In this document: piece after piece, positions 8,870 to 18,401 of the stretch
Numbering within the stretch: the stretch's first letter is position 1
How the letters are laid out: each line of letters starts with the position of its first letter
Assembly (NCBI RefSeq): GCF_014635485.1
Contig: NZ_BMCX01000003.1
Coordinates: forward strand, 248,001 to 312,000
Source: Corynebacterium pelargi
GTDB taxonomy: Bacteria; Actinomycetota; Actinomycetes; Mycobacteriales; Mycobacteriaceae
Direction of reading: 5' to 3'
Length of the DNA stretch: 64,000 nt
Notes under the pieces: generated by a model
What the model was told of the DNA's origin: nothing
Databases searched by the model: none
What the model saw: the letters and a program-made list of their open reading frames with translations, nothing else
Made by a program: the position numbers and the translations under genes

Positions 8870-10243
8870 GTGCCGCAAATGCCAGAGATCCGCCACAATC
8901 GACCGGGAAAGCAAAAGCAGCCCTCATGGAGCCTGCCACTGCTGACCGCGGTGTCGATTCTGTGTGCCGCTCTGCTCACCGGTGCACTCATCTGCATCTG
9001 GCTCGGCGGCCTCGGCTGGCCATTTTTCCTCGCATTCATCCTGGCAAGCCTCATCGGCGCCACCGTCTGTGAACGCCGCGGCCTATTCATCTTCGTCGCG
9101 AGCATCCCCATTTTGTTCGCCATCTCGTTGGTGGCAAGCGCTTGGTTTATTGTTCGCGGCAGCGCAGCCGATGGCGCACCAGTGAGCAAAACGCAGATCA
9201 TCACGGCCGTCTACCCGCTGGCCCAGTACTTCCCGCTGCTGTTTTTCGTCACCTTGGCGGCCGGCATCATCGCGGTCGTGCGCATCAAAGTGCTCGGCGA
9301 TGCTGAAGACAAGAAGGCGGGCAAGCAGCTCAGCGAGCAGCGCAAACGCGAACGCGAGGCCGATCAGCGAAACCGCCGCGCCGCCAGCCGTGCACGCAGC
9401 CAGAGCAAAGCCTCGCAGGTCACTGTGGAAGAACTCATGCAGAAGCGTCGGGTGCGTCCACAGGATGCCCAGCAGCCAGAGCACCCCGGCGCACCACGCC
9501 AAGGTGTGCAGGCCAAACAGCCGCGCGAACAAGTGCGTAGGCCTCAACCTCCGCGCGCGGGCTACCCGGATCCCGGATCGATGCGGATTCGCCCAGAAGA
9601 AGATCCTCGCGTGCTTCGCGAGCCGCGTGGCGAACGCTTCCAGCACGAAGTCGAACACGGCCCGCGGCGTGCGCCCTTCGAGCCGAGCAACCGTCGCGAA
9701 CGGGCTTCTCGTGATTACTCCCAGCGCCCGAATCCGGAGCTGCGCCACCAAGAACGCTTTGAAGATCGTTTTGCTCGCACCAGCCGTGGGGAGCACATTC
9801 GCCCGGATGCCAATCGCGAGCAGCCGCGGGATCGCCGCTATCAGCAGCGCCCTGCCCAGCGGCCTGCGCAACGCAGAGATCAACGCCCCGATCCCCGACA
9901 GGATCCGCGCCAGGATCCGCGCTGGAACGAGCAACGCCGCCAGGATCGCTTTGCCCAGGAGTATCGCCGCGGGGAGCGCCGTCCTGCCGATCGTGTGCGC
10001 CCCGAAGATCGGGTACGTCCAGAGCAGCGCATGGAGCGTCCGGCACCGCGTCGGCAGCGCGACTATGAGCCCCCTGTGTACCCGCGCCGCAACCAAGGCC
10101 AGCGTGTAGAACAGCAGCCACCGAGGCGCCCCCGGCCTGAGCAACGTCGCGAGCAACGCCCCTATCAACGCGGCCAGGACGCCCGCCCTCAGATGCCACG
10201 CCAGCCACGGCCACGCCCGCGCGGCTATGAGGACGAGCGCTAA
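8870..10243 (+). CDS. DUF6542-like membrane protein with long arginine-rich tail
   Basis: 457 residues. The first 140 hold four predicted membrane spans (about 24-45, 48-66, 70-93, 115-140) and resemble the actinobacterial DUF6542 domain, of unknown function. The remaining 310 residues are disordered and made almost only of Arg, Gln, Pro, Glu and Asp, with short repeats such as RPAQR, RQDPR and RPEDRV. The tail is cytoplasmic if the topology is even-spanned. The basic tail may bind nucleic acid or acidic partners, but this is speculation. GTG 8870 has no good ribosome site, so translation may be leaderless; ATG 8879 is an alternative. It converges with ispH. Confidence 0.75.
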   Translation: MPQMPEIRHNRPGKQKQPSWSLPLLTAVSILCAALLTGALICIWLGGLGWPFFLAFILASLIGATVCERRGLFIFVASIPILFAISLVASAWFIVRGSAADGAPVSKTQIITAVYPLAQYFPLLFFVTLAAGIIAVVRIKVLGDAEDKKAGKQLSEQRKREREADQRNRRAASRARSQSKASQVTVEELMQKRRVRPQDAQQPEHPGAPRQGVQAKQPREQVRRPQPPRAGYPDPGSMRIRPEEDPRVLREPRGERFQHEVEHGPRRAPFEPSNRRERASRDYSQRPNPELRHQERFEDRFARTSRGEHIRPDANREQPRDRRYQQRPAQRPAQRRDQRPDPRQDPRQDPRWNEQRRQDRFAQEYRRGERRPADRVRPEDRVRPEQRMERPAPRRQRDYEPPVYPRRNQGQRVEQQPPRRPRPEQRREQRPYQRGQDARPQMPRQPRPRPRGYEDER

Positions 10244-10342
10244 AACGCATCTCCTGTTCAAGTCCTCGCTTTTCTCCCTGGCTGCCTCGTTCTAAGCATT
10301 GGGCATTGGTTCTTGGGAATTGGAGCCTTGCCGCAACGAAAA

Positions 10343-10374
10343 AACCGCCTTGGCGCCGAAGCGCCTTGGCGGTT
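10343..10374 (-). terminator. Rho-independent terminator of ispH (possibly bidirectional)
   Basis: AACCGCC-TT-GGCGC and GCGCC-TT-GGCGGTT form a 14-position stem with a small internal loop and a UUCG-type tetraloop on the minus strand, where six T follow. On the plus strand TTGAGTGTTTTT follows, so it may also end the upstream plus-strand gene. Confidence 0.9.
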
Positions 10375-10404
10375 GAGTGTTTTTCGGCCTACGCCAGCAA
10401 GCAA

Positions 10405-11379
10405 TTAGGCCTTATTGGTGCGCGGTGCGCGAAGATCCCTGGGCAAAGCGAAGGTGATCTTTTCTGCCGCGGTGGTGACTTCCTTGGGGTTTTCAAAGCC
10501 GCGGGCGGCGAGCCACTCCAGCACGTCGCGCACGAGAATCTCTGGCACCGAGGCACCGGAGGTAACGCCCACGGTGTTCACGCCTTCTAACCAGGACTCT
10601 TCGATCTGCGAGGCGTAGTCGACAAGGTAGGAGGCTCGGGCACCAGCTTGAAGCGCTACTTCCACCAAACGCTTGGAGTTTGAAGAGTTCTGGGATCCAA
10701 CCACGATCACCAAGTCGGACTCAGCAGCAATGGCTTTGACGGCCACCTGACGGTTTTGGGTGGCGTAGCAAATGTCATCGCTGGGTGGATCTTGGAGGTG
10801 GGCGAAGCGCTCGTGCAGCTTCTTCACAATCTCCATCGTCTCGTCGACAGAAAGGGTGGTTTGAGAAAGCCACACGAGCTTTTCTTCTTGGAGCCACTCC
10901 GGAAGCGCTGCAACGCCTTCTACCCCATCGACCAAGTGGGTGACGTCTGGGGCCTCGCCGGCGGTGCCCTCTACTTCCTCGTGGCCTTCGTGGCCGACGA
11001 GCAAAATGTGGAAACCATCGCGGGCGAAGCGCTTGACTTCGTTGTGCACCTTGGTCACCAGCGGGCAGGTGGCGTCGAGGGTTTTAAGGTCTAGCTTTGC
11101 GGCCGATTCGTGGACTGCGGGGCTCACACCGTGTGCGGAAAACACCAGGTGGGAGCCTTCAGGAACCTCATTCGTTTCGTCTACGAAGATGGCGCCGCGT
11201 TCGGCAAGGGTGTCCACCACGTAGCGGTTGTGCACGATTTCTTTGCGCACATACACTGGCGAGCCGTACTTCTCTAAGGCGCGTTCTACCGTTTCTACGG
11301 CTCGATCTACTCCGGCGCAGTAGCCGCGGGGTGCTGCGACAAGGACTCGCTTGTGTTCATTCGTCTCGGGTGAGGTCAT
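10405..11379 (-). CDS. ispH: 4-hydroxy-3-methylbut-2-enyl diphosphate reductase
   Basis: IspH (LytB) catalyses the last step of the non-mevalonate isoprenoid pathway, making IPP and DMAPP from HMBPP with a [4Fe-4S] cluster. The three cluster cysteines are present in [15 protein letters not shown] and DDICYATQ. Length from ATG 11379 is about 324 residues, normal for the family. An in-frame ATG at 11391 adds four residues; neither has a ribosome site, so the mRNA may be leaderless. It is divergent from xseA. Its product feeds the isoprenyl transferase encoded at 25.9 kb. Confidence 0.96.
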   Translation of the reverse strand: MTSPETNEHKRVLVAAPRGYCAGVDRAVETVERALEKYGSPVYVRKEIVHNRYVVDTLAERGAIFVDETNEVPEGSHLVFSAHGVSPAVHESAAKLDLKTLDATCPLVTKVHNEVKRFARDGFHILLVGHEGHEEVEGTAGEAPDVTHLVDGVEGVAALPEWLQEEKLVWLSQTTLSVDETMEIVKKLHERFAHLQDPPSDDICYATQNRQVAVKAIAAESDLVIVVGSQNSSNSKRLVEVALQAGARASYLVDYASQIEESWLEGVNTVGVTSGASVPEILVRDVLEWLAARGFENPKEVTTAAEKITFALPRDLRAPRTNKA

Positions 11380-11429
11380 GGTGTACAGCATATGTGTTCT
11401 AAGCTGGCTTCCGCGAGAAAGGATCCACG

Positions 11430-12662
11430 GTGGCAGAAACTGAAGCAAAGATGATGTCGGTGCATCAGCTCAACCAGGCGGTCAAAGGCTGGATTGAAAA
11501 GCTTGGCACCATCTGGGTTGAGGGGCAGTTACTGCAGCTTAAGTCCTCACCGAATTGGGCGTTTGCCTATGCCACGCTTCGCGATCCCTCCCGCGAGGAT
11601 TCCGTGCGCATCACCTTCCGCCCCCAACTTCTGCAGCAATTGCCGGCGCTTCCTCAAGATGGCGATCGGGTGCGCGTCTGGGCCAAACCATCCTTTTATG
11701 CCAAAAACGGCGATTTTCAGCTCTGGGTAAGCAAGATCCAGCCGGTGGGTATTGGTGAGCTTTTGGCGCAGATTGAGCAGCTTCGTGCCAATCTTCGTAG
11801 CCAGGGGCTTTTCGACGTCGCACGCAAGCGTCCCTTGCCCTTCTTGCCGCGAAATATCGGCCTGATTACCTCCCGTGGCTCCGATGGTGAGCGAGATGTG
11901 CTTTCCATAGCCAAGGAGCGTTGGCCCGAGGTTCGCTTTAGCGTGCGCAACACCTTAGTCCAGGGTGCCGGTGCCGTGCCGGCCATCATCTCCGCGCTCC
12001 AAGATCTCGATGCAGACCCCAGCGTTGATGTGATCATCATTGCCCGCGGAGGTGGTGCGATGGAGACGCTCCTGCCGTTTTCTGATGAGGCTTTGGTTCG
12101 CGCCGTTGCCGATGCCCAGACCCCGGTGGTATCCGCCATTGGCCACGATCGCGATCGCCCCATCTTGGATGATGTGGCCGATCTTCGTGCAGCCACCCCC
12201 ACCGATGCGGCAAAACGGGTGGTGCCTGATGTGGTAGCCGAGCGGGTCTTGGTATCGGATTTACGTGCCCGGGCTGCGGCAGCCTTACGCGGTTGGGTGC
12301 AGCGCGAGCAGCGCACTATTGAGGCGCTACGCAGCCGCCCGGTGCTGGCTCAACCCATGCGCACAATCGATCACCACCGCCAAGAGGTTTCTCAGGCAGT
12401 CGGTGCGATGCGCAGGGAGGTGCGCTATCTGCTCAGCCATGAGCAGCAGCTCACAGGCGCGCTACGCGCTCAGCTCCAAGTCCTTGGCCCGGCTGCAACG
12501 CTGCAACGTGGCTATGCCATCGTGCAGGTGGTACCCCGCGATGGTTCGGAACCTGAAGTAGTCAGCAGCTACGCCATGTCCCCGCCTGGCAGCCAATTAC
12601 GCATTCGCGTTGCAGATGGTTCGATTGTTGCTGCCGCCATGCAGCAGGCACCCGCCAATTAA
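11430..12662 (+). CDS. xseA: Exodeoxyribonuclease VII large subunit
   Basis: The 410-residue catalytic subunit of ExoVII, which degrades single-stranded DNA in both directions. An N-terminal OB fold (about residues 10-105) precedes the catalytic domain, which shows [13 protein letters not shown] and [13 protein letters not shown], both family hallmarks. A helical coiled region follows (about 270-350), where the small subunit docks. GTG 11430 is preceded by GAAAGGA (11416-11422). The small subunit gene lies 37 bp downstream, forming a two-gene operon. Confidence 0.96.
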   Translation: MAETEAKMMSVHQLNQAVKGWIEKLGTIWVEGQLLQLKSSPNWAFAYATLRDPSREDSVRITFRPQLLQQLPALPQDGDRVRVWAKPSFYAKNGDFQLWVSKIQPVGIGELLAQIEQLRANLRSQGLFDVARKRPLPFLPRNIGLITSRGSDGERDVLSIAKERWPEVRFSVRNTLVQGAGAVPAIISALQDLDADPSVDVIIIARGGGAMETLLPFSDEALVRAVADAQTPVVSAIGHDRDRPILDDVADLRAATPTDAAKRVVPDVVAERVLVSDLRARAAAALRGWVQREQRTIEALRSRPVLAQPMRTIDHHRQEVSQAVGAMRREVRYLLSHEQQLTGALRAQLQVLGPAATLQRGYAIVQVVPRDGSEPEVVSSYAMSPPGSQLRIRVADGSIVAAAMQQAPAN

Positions 12663-12699
12663 GCTCCTAGGCGAACAGGAAATAAGGAAAGAAGACTTT

Positions 12700-12960
12700 A
12701 TGAGTGACGATGTCATCGGCCGCGGTTCCGGCGAAAACGCTTTTGATCCCGTAGAGGGATTGTCCTATGAACAAGCCCGCAATGAGCTCCAAGAGGTCGT
12801 GCAGATCCTGGAACAGGGCTCGATGGGTCTTGATGAATCCTTGAAGTACTGGGAACGCGGCGAGGCGCTTGCGCGTCGCTGTGAAGAGCACCTTGCTGGT
12901 GCCGCCCAGCGCGTAGAAAAAGCGCTCGAGCAAGCAGCTCGAGCGCCAGAAGAGGACTAG
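12700..12960 (+). CDS. xseB: Exodeoxyribonuclease VII small subunit
   Basis: An 86-residue helical protein that binds the XseA coiled region in multiple copies. The family core is clear: [14 protein letters not shown], then [19 protein letters not shown] and a C-terminal helix. The ATG at 12700 follows AAGGAAAG (12684-12691). Its TAG stop overlaps the TAG stop of the opposite-strand DUF4245 gene within a shared CTAG. Confidence 0.95.
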   Translation: MSDDVIGRGSGENAFDPVEGLSYEQARNELQEVVQILEQGSMGLDESLKYWERGEALARRCEEHLAGAAQRVEKALEQAARAPEED

Positions 12961-13526
12961 TTCTTCCCAACCACCGGTGCTTCGGCGGTGGCTTTGATCA
13001 CGGCATCGAAGTCTTCTTGTGATGCCGCACCGCTGACGAGCAAGCGGCTGCTGCCAAGATCGGCCACCATCACTGGGCGAACATCGCGTTCATCAGAGCC
13101 ATAGGTGGTCACGGTGATATCGCCTACCTTGCGGCTGCCCTCTTCTTCACGAGGGTGCTCATCAAAACCTTTAACAGCTTCTTGTGCTTCTACCCCGGTT
13201 TGCACGAGCTGCACATACGCATCCTTGCGCACAACCCAACCGATCGCTGGTGCAGGTTCGCCTGCAATTGAGGTTCTTCTTGCAGAGTTCGGCACCCAGT
13301 CTTCAGGCATATCGGGCATATGCAAGGGGAAATTCATGGCGCCGGATTCAATTTCGATGAAGGTATCGGGGTCTACCTCGCGCACCGGGCCGTTTTCTGC
13401 GGTGTCCTTATTAAAGCTGCACATGCCGGTAAAACCCACCGAGAGCACCATCACGATGATGATGGCGCCCAGGGACAGGAACATGTCGCGTCCGCCTTGA
13501 TACAACTTCGGTTTCTCTTCAGCCAC
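12957..13526 (-). CDS. DUF4245 domain membrane-anchored protein
   Basis: About 189 residues with one N-terminal membrane helix (about residues 15-36) and an extracytoplasmic domain of the actinobacterial DUF4245 family, function unknown. The domain shows the usual pattern of a Trp-Val-Pro motif (DWVPNSARR) and a C-terminal beta region. GTG 13526 (protein start [12 protein letters not shown]) is preferred because residues upstream are low quality and no ribosome site exists further out; an AATACT-like -10 makes leaderless translation possible. It converges with xseB, sharing CTAG at the stops. Confidence 0.8.
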   Translation of the reverse strand: MAEEKPKLYQGGRDMFLSLGAIIIVMVLSVGFTGMCSFNKDTAENGPVREVDPDTFIEIESGAMNFPLHMPDMPEDWVPNSARRTSIAGEPAPAIGWVVRKDAYVQLVQTGVEAQEAVKGFDEHPREEEGSRKVGDITVTTYGSDERDVRPVMVADLGSSRLLVSGAASQEDFDAVIKATAEAPVVGKN

Positions 13527-13727
13527 GCCCCAAAGTATTCCACGCCCGCCCCAAAAGAGCACAGCCGCTGGTGGGTTCGCTGGGCGTCGAAAAGCTTTTG
13601 GGTTCAAGTTTTGGTTTCAACCCCCGAATGGGTGGAAACTTCGCCCACGGGGGCACCCGAAGGTGGAACAATGTAGGGGGTAACTACACGCCGATTGTGC
13701 ACCGCATGTCGAGGAGGCAGCGTTTTC

Positions 13728-14735
13728 ATGAATCTCCACCCGGAAATCCCAGACCGTAACCTAGCTTTGGAGCTCGTCCGCGTCACCGAGGCAGCCGCGT
13801 TGGCGTCCGGTCGATGGGTTGGCCGCGGTATGAAAAATGAGGGCGACGGTGCCGCAGTTGATGCCATGCGCAAGCTCATTAACTCCGTGGAAATGAACGG
13901 CGTGGTCGTCATCGGTGAGGGCGAAAAAGACGAAGCCCCCATGCTCTTCAACGGTGAACACGTCGGTACCGGCCAGGGCGCCGAGGTTGATATCGCCGTG
14001 GATCCGGTCGATGGCACCACCTTGATGGCCGAGGGCCGCCCCAACGCCATTTCCGTGCTTGCTGCCGCAGAGCGCGGCTCGATGTATGACCCCTCGGCGG
14101 TGTTCTACATGAAAAAGATCGCCGTAGGCCCAGAAGCCGCAGGCAAGATCGATATCGAGGCGCCTGTTGAGCACAACATCAAGGCAGTGGCTAAGGCAAA
14201 GGGCATTCCCGTTGGCGACACCACCGTGGTGGTGCTGGACCGTCCCCGCCACGATGATCTGATTAAAGAGATCCGCCAGGCAGGCGCCAAGGTTCGCCTG
14301 ATTCGCGATGGCGACGTTGCCGGTGCCGTGGCGGCAGCACAGGACTCGAACTCCGTGGACATGATGATGGGCATCGGCGGCACCCCCGAAGGCATCATCG
14401 CCGCTTGCGCCATGAAGTGCATGAATGGTGAGATCCAGGGCATGCTCCACCCCACCAGCGATGAGGAAGCTGCCAAGGCACGCAACGCCGGCCACGAGCT
14501 TGGACGCGTGCTTGGAACCCACGATCTGGTCTCCAGCGACAACTGCTTCTTCGTGGCCACCGGTGTGACTAACGGCGATATGCTGCGCGGTGTTTCTTAT
14601 CGCGCAAATGGTGCGACCACCCGCTCGCTGGTGATGCGCTCGAAGTCCGGCACCGTGCGCTTTATTGAGTCCACCCACCTGCTGCCCAAGCTGCAGGAAT
14701 ACTCCGTGGTGGATTACTCGCGCAAGGACGACTAA
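13728..14735 (+). CDS. glpX: Fructose-1,6-bisphosphatase class II
   Basis: A gluconeogenic enzyme that hydrolyses fructose-1,6-bisphosphate; in corynebacteria this GlpX-type protein (fbp) is the main FBPase. Metal-binding motifs are intact: [11 protein letters not shown] and [13 protein letters not shown], with a GIGGTPEG loop further on. Length is 335 residues. The ATG at 13728 has GAGGAGG at 13711-13717; an upstream ATG at 13707 precedes that site in another frame. It faces away from DUF4245 and precedes fumC by 200 bp. Confidence 0.95.
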   Translation: MNLHPEIPDRNLALELVRVTEAAALASGRWVGRGMKNEGDGAAVDAMRKLINSVEMNGVVVIGEGEKDEAPMLFNGEHVGTGQGAEVDIAVDPVDGTTLMAEGRPNAISVLAAAERGSMYDPSAVFYMKKIAVGPEAAGKIDIEAPVEHNIKAVAKAKGIPVGDTTVVVLDRPRHDDLIKEIRQAGAKVRLIRDGDVAGAVAAAQDSNSVDMMMGIGGTPEGIIAACAMKCMNGEIQGMLHPTSDEEAAKARNAGHELGRVLGTHDLVSSDNCFFVATGVTNGDMLRGVSYRANGATTRSLVMRSKSGTVRFIESTHLLPKLQEYSVVDYSRKDD

Positions 14736-14805
14736 CCACCCCCAGCACGCCTTTGGGCAGACGCACATCCGCACGAATTGTGCTCTGCGTAAAGGCGAAG
14801 CGCAC

Positions 14806-14858
14806 CTGGCGATCAGCTATGTCCTATTTCACATTATGGGATCTTGCTTGATCGCCAG
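14806..14858. promoter_or_regulatory. Long-range inverted repeat in fumC promoter region
   Basis: CTGGCGATCA (14806-14815) and TGATCGCCAG (14849-14858) are perfect 10-bp inverted copies, separated by 33 bases that include the AT-rich CATTAT (a possible -10). The spacing of about 43 bp centre to centre would place two sites on the same DNA face, or form an RNA hairpin. No known regulator matches by eye. Confidence 0.45.
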
Positions 14859-14935
14859 CACACTACGCCCTGTTTTGGGCATACTGGAACATAGCGGTGC
14901 CACGCACGCGGCTTTTGGCCGTGGAGGCACCACGC

Positions 14936-16378
14936 ATGACTATTGATCAACAACCCGCAAAGGTGACATCTTTTATGGCTGAGCAGCAATACCGCATCGA
15001 ACACGACACCATGGGCGAAGTAAAGGTTCCGGTGGACGCTTTGTGGCGCGCACAAACCCAGCGTGCCGTGGAAAACTTCCCCATCTCCGGCCGTGGCCTG
15101 GAATCCGCGCAAATTCGCGCCATGGGTCTGCTCAAGGCTGCCTGCGCGCAGGTGAATAAGGATCGCGGGCTTCTCCAGGCAGAACAAGCCGACGCCATCA
15201 TCGCAGCGGCGAAGGAAATCGCCGAGGGCAAGCACGACGATCAGTTCCCCATTGACGTCTTCCAGACCGGCTCTGGTACTTCCTCCAACATGAACACCAA
15301 CGAGGTGATTGCGTCCATCGCAGCCCAAAACGGTGTGGAGGTTCACCCCAATGACCACGTCAATATGGGCCAGTCCTCCAATGACACCTTCCCCACCGCC
15401 ACCCACGTGGCAGCTACCGAGGCCGCAGTCAAGGATCTGATCCCTGGCCTGAAGGTGCTGCACGAGTCCCTTGCCAAGAAGGCAAAGGAGTGGGAGAAGG
15501 TCGTGAAGTCCGGCCGCACCCACCTCATGGATGCAGTTCCGGTAACCCTCGGCCAGGAGTTCTCCGGTTATGCCCGCCAGATTGAGGCTGGCATCGAGCG
15601 CGTGGAGGCCACCCTGCCTCGCCTCGGCGAACTGCCCATCGGCGGTACCGCTGTTGGCACCGGCTTGAACACCCCCGCCGACTTCGGCGAGAAGGTCACC
15701 GCTGAGCTCAAGGAACTCACCGGCGTTGAGGAGCTGCGCGAGTGCGAAAACCACTTCGAGGCTCAGGCTAACCGCGATGGCCTCGTGGAATTCTCCGGCG
15801 CAATGCGCACCATTGCCGTGTCGCTGAACAAGATCGCCAACGACATTCGCTGGATGGGCTCCGGCCCGCTGACCGGTCTTGCAGAAATCCACCTGCCCGA
15901 CCTGCAGCCCGGCTCCTCCATCATGCCCGGCAAGGTCAACCCGGTGCTCTGCGAAACTGCAACCCAGGTTGCAGCTCAGGTGATCGGCAACGACGCTGCC
16001 GTCGTCTTCGGTGGCTCTCAGGGTGCTTTCGAGCTCAACGTCTTCATCCCGATGATGGCCCGCAACGTCCTTGAGTCCTCCCGACTCCTGGCCAACACCG
16101 CACGCGTGTTTGCAGAGCGCCTTGTCGACGGCATCGAGCCCAACGAGGAGCGCATGAAGACCCTCGCCGAGTCTTCGCCTTCGATCGTGACCCCGCTGAA
16201 CTCCGCCATCGGCTACGAGAACGCAGCCAAGGTTGCCAAGACCGCGCTGAAGGAAGGCAAGACCATCCGTCAAACCGTGATCGATATGGGCTTTGTTGAT
16301 GGCGAGAAGCTCACCGAGGAAGAACTGGATAAGCGCCTCGACGTTCTTGCCATGGCAAATACCGACCGCGATAAGTAA
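14936..16378 (+). CDS. fumC: Class II fumarate hydratase
   Basis: Fumarase of the citric acid cycle, interconverting fumarate and malate; homotetramer, no iron-sulfur cluster. The fumarase/aspartase signature [12 protein letters not shown] is present, with the substrate-binding [12 protein letters not shown] and [11 protein letters not shown] blocks. ATG 14936 has a strong GGAGG eight bases upstream and gives 480 residues. The C. glutamicum homologue, as I recall it, begins near the in-frame ATG 14975, which has a weaker AAAGG, so the extra 13 residues may be species-specific or the real start may be 14975. Confidence 0.95.
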   Translation: MTIDQQPAKVTSFMAEQQYRIEHDTMGEVKVPVDALWRAQTQRAVENFPISGRGLESAQIRAMGLLKAACAQVNKDRGLLQAEQADAIIAAAKEIAEGKHDDQFPIDVFQTGSGTSSNMNTNEVIASIAAQNGVEVHPNDHVNMGQSSNDTFPTATHVAATEAAVKDLIPGLKVLHESLAKKAKEWEKVVKSGRTHLMDAVPVTLGQEFSGYARQIEAGIERVEATLPRLGELPIGGTAVGTGLNTPADFGEKVTAELKELTGVEELRECENHFEAQANRDGLVEFSGAMRTIAVSLNKIANDIRWMGSGPLTGLAEIHLPDLQPGSSIMPGKVNPVLCETATQVAAQVIGNDAAVVFGGSQGAFELNVFIPMMARNVLESSRLLANTARVFAERLVDGIEPNEERMKTLAESSPSIVTPLNSAIGYENAAKVAKTALKEGKTIRQTVIDMGFVDGEKLTEEELDKRLDVLAMANTDRDK

Positions 16379-16436
16379 TTCGCACTCAGCCTGCACCACC
16401 ATCAGGCTTGAAGGCGGCGGTATTTTCCGCCCCTTT

Positions 16437-16468
16437 CCCCCGCGCTTTCAAAGTGCGGGGGATTCTTT
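16437..16468 (+). terminator. Rho-independent terminator of fumC
   Basis: CCCCCGC (16437-16443) pairs with GCGGGGG (16455-16461), followed by ATTCTTT. It lies between fumC and the next acetyltransferase gene. Confidence 0.8.
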
Positions 16469-16486
16469 CATTGGAGCTGATTTCCT

Positions 16487-16969
16487 ATGCACATCACCGC
16501 TTTGCAGATCCCCCAAGCAACGCTTATGCCATGGGAAGCAATGGCCGAGCACCCGAATATTGAACAAATCACCGAGGACCTGTTTCGCAGTTGCCTCGAC
16601 CCTCAAACCCAGAGATTTACCACCATTGCCCACGACTACACCTTCGAGATGGCCCGGGAGTTCCTCCGCACTCCCGCCCTGCGTTGGGCAATCATGAGTC
16701 AAGGGCGCTACTGCGGCAATGTTGAGCTGCGCCAAGAAGCACCTGGGCATTACTCCATGGGCTATAACCTCGCACCTTGGGCACGCGGCAAAGGCCTGAT
16801 GCGCGCAGCCGCCCGCGAGGTGGCAGATTATGCACTTCAGCATGGTGCCCACAGCATCGAAATCAGCGCGATGCACGACAACGCGGCCTCAATCGCGGTG
16901 GCCCAAGCCCTCGGGGCGAAGCTCATCCGCAAAGAAGCAATCTGGACCTTTGAAATAACCCAGACATAA
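16487..16969 (+). CDS. GNAT family N-acetyltransferase
   Basis: A 160-residue acetyltransferase with the GNAT fold. The acetyl-CoA pyrophosphate loop is degenerate but visible as APWARGKGLMRAAAREV, and the following NAASIAVAQALGA is the usual helix-turn of RimJ/RimL-like enzymes. The acceptor substrate is unknown. It is a single gene bounded by terminators on both sides, so it should have its own promoter close behind the fumC terminator. Confidence 0.8.
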   Translation: MHITALQIPQATLMPWEAMAEHPNIEQITEDLFRSCLDPQTQRFTTIAHDYTFEMAREFLRTPALRWAIMSQGRYCGNVELRQEAPGHYSMGYNLAPWARGKGLMRAAAREVADYALQHGAHSIEISAMHDNAASIAVAQALGAKLIRKEAIWTFEITQT

Positions 16970-16973
16970 GAAA

Positions 16974-16999
16974 GCAGCCCGCTTAGCAAAGCGGGCTGC
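16974..16999 (-). terminator. Rho-independent terminator between convergent acetyltransferase genes
   Basis: GCAGCCCGCTT and AAGCGGGCTGC form a perfect 11-bp stem with an AGCA loop. On the minus strand TTTCTT follows, so it chiefly serves the minus-strand gene. Confidence 0.85.
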
Positions 17000-17019
17000 G
17001 AGGTGTTGGTTATTTGGCG

Positions 17020-17580
17020 CTAGTCTTTGTCCAGCGCGGCTGCTGTTTCATCGTCGATCTCGGGCTTGGGCAGAAGCTTTTCCCAGATATCGGTGTCGCG
17101 CCACTGGCCTTTGAATTCTCCATAGGTCATCTTGGCAAGGTGGCGTAGGGTGCCGACCTTTTCAAAACCTCGGGATTCATGCAGCTTCGCGGAACCAACA
17201 TTTTCCGGGAAGATCCACGAGTGGATGGCCCATTTGTTCAAAGCAATACACACTTCGATCAATTGATCCACCAATGCCCCGGCAACACCACGACCGCGGG
17301 CATCTGGATGGATATAGATGGAATCTTCCACCACTCCGTGGAACACACTGCGGGTGGAGATGGGAGCTGCGGCCACCCACCCAATCACCTTTTCGTCGTT
17401 GTCTGCTTCGACAGCCACATAGAGTGATTCAGGGATTTTCGCTTTAGAAAAGCGCTCCCAGCTCGGTGCCTCTACTTCGTACGAGGCATTTCCGGTTTCC
17501 AGCCCGAGCAAATAAATTTGCTGCACCTGGCCAAAGTCGGCCCGGCGCAGCGGACGAATGACGAAGTCCTTTTCTGGCAT
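17020..17580 (-). CDS. GNAT family N-acetyltransferase (phosphinothricin acetyltransferase-like)
   Basis: 186 residues. The layout is that of the Pat/Bar/MnaT group: FVIRPLRRADFGQVQQIY at the start, then SIYIHPDARGRGVAGALVDQ as the acetyl-CoA loop and NVGSAKLHESRGFEKVG near the end. Such enzymes acetylate small amino-acid analogues, for example methionine sulfone or phosphinothricin, but the real substrate here is open. The last 25 residues are an acidic extension. It lies 52 bp downstream of the lipoprotein gene on the same strand and may be co-transcribed. Confidence 0.85.
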   Translation of the reverse strand: MPEKDFVIRPLRRADFGQVQQIYLLGLETGNASYEVEAPSWERFSKAKIPESLYVAVEADNDEKVIGWVAAAPISTRSVFHGVVEDSIYIHPDARGRGVAGALVDQLIEVCIALNKWAIHSWIFPENVGSAKLHESRGFEKVGTLRHLAKMTYGEFKGQWRDTDIWEKLLPKPEIDDETAAALDKD

Positions 17581-17632
17581 GGGGTTGATTCTTTATCACC
17601 CAGGCGATGTTTGCAAACTCCGCCGAATCGAA

Positions 17633-18253
17633 TTACTTGGTGACGATCTCAGGGCTGAAAACGCCAGCGTCGTCAGCGGTCCAGTTGATGGTGCCGTTCT
17701 TGAACTCCTGGGTCCAACCCTTGTCGGTGGACTCCTCAGCGGAAACCGGAGCGCCAACCTGAGACTCAAGGCCACCGTCGTTCAGCCAGGTCTCACCGAT
17801 CTTGCCCACTACCGGAACAGCCTTCTCGCCGTCCCATACCAGCATGTTGCCCTCTTCGAGGGTTGCGAGGTAGGTGTGGTCAGGGCCTTCGCTTACGCTC
17901 TGGAGCTCACCCATGGAGTCCTTGTTGTCCTCGATGGCGTCCTTCAGGCCGGAGGGCACCTGCACAGCTTCGCCGGCAGCGGTGTCTACGTCTACGAGCT
18001 CCTTGTCGCCCTCAACAGCGTCCTTGGCGTCGGATGCAACATCGGAAGCCTTGTCGGTGGCGTCGGATGCAACATCGGAAGCCTTGTCGGTAGCGTCGGT
18101 AGCGACCTCAGAAACCTTGTCGGTTGCGTCGGTAGCAGCCTCAGACACAGCAGCGCCGGCGTCCTTGGCAGCCTCTTCAGCGTCGGAGCAGGCAACGGCA
18201 CCGAAGCCGAGAGCAACGGTGGTGGCGATAGCGAGAGTGCGCTTCATCTTCAT
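17633..18253 (-). CDS. LGFP-repeat lipoprotein with tandem Ala/Asp repeats
   Basis: A secreted lipoprotein of about 206 residues. After a signal peptide with lipobox AVAC comes an Ala/Asp/Ser/Thr-rich segment built from 11-residue units of the type ATDKASDVASD (about residues 30-75). It ends in one LGFP-like repeat (GKIGETWLNDGGLESQVG, then GWTQEFKNGTINW), a module thought to anchor proteins to the mycolate cell wall. The start at 18253 follows GAAAGGA; an ATG at 18265 lies inside that site and cannot be used. It stands upstream of a GNAT gene. Confidence 0.85.
   Translation of the reverse strand: MKMKRTLAIATTVALGFGAVACSDAEEAAKDAGAAVSEAATDATDKVSEVATDATDKASDVASDATDKASDVASDAKDAVEGDKELVDVDTAAGEAVQVPSGLKDAIEDNKDSMGELQSVSEGPDHTYLATLEEGNMLVWDGEKAVPVVGKIGETWLNDGGLESQVGAPVSAEESTDKGWTQEFKNGTINWTADDAGVFSPEIVTK
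18026..18124. repeat. 33-bp tandem repeat inside the lipoprotein gene
   Basis: Two identical 33-bp units occupy 18026-18058 and 18059-18091, followed by a diverged third unit to 18124. Each encodes 11 residues, so copy number can change without shifting the frame. The unit contains TCGGATGCAACATCGGAAGC. Confidence 0.95.
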
Positions 18254-18369
18254 AAGTTCAGGCATCCTTTCAGGGGTTATTTGATTACCACATACGATAT
18301 TGGGCTAAGGCACTGCACTGAATCAAGCCATAAGCCAAAAAGCATGTGAATTGTAATTCAATCGTGACC

Positions 18370-18396
18370 TTGGAGTTTTTCGAAAAAACACTCCAA
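18370..18396 (-). terminator. Hairpin terminator after LysR-domain-like gene
   Basis: TTGGAG (18370-18375) pairs with CTCCAA (18391-18396), and the T5/A6 tracts extend the stem. It lies just past the stop of the minus-strand gene at 18402. Confidence 0.6.
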
Positions 18397-18401
18397 TTGG
18401 C

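Noticed and set aside
9083-10261. A 392-codon open frame antisense to the arginine-rich membrane protein
   Set aside because: It mirrors the CGN/CAG-rich coding pattern of the plus-strand gene, with no ribosome site or family features; a composition artefact.
14834-16402. A 522-codon frame antisense to fumC
   Set aside because: fumC is unmistakable on the plus strand; the antisense peptide is Gly/His-rich as expected from the reverse of a GC-biased gene.
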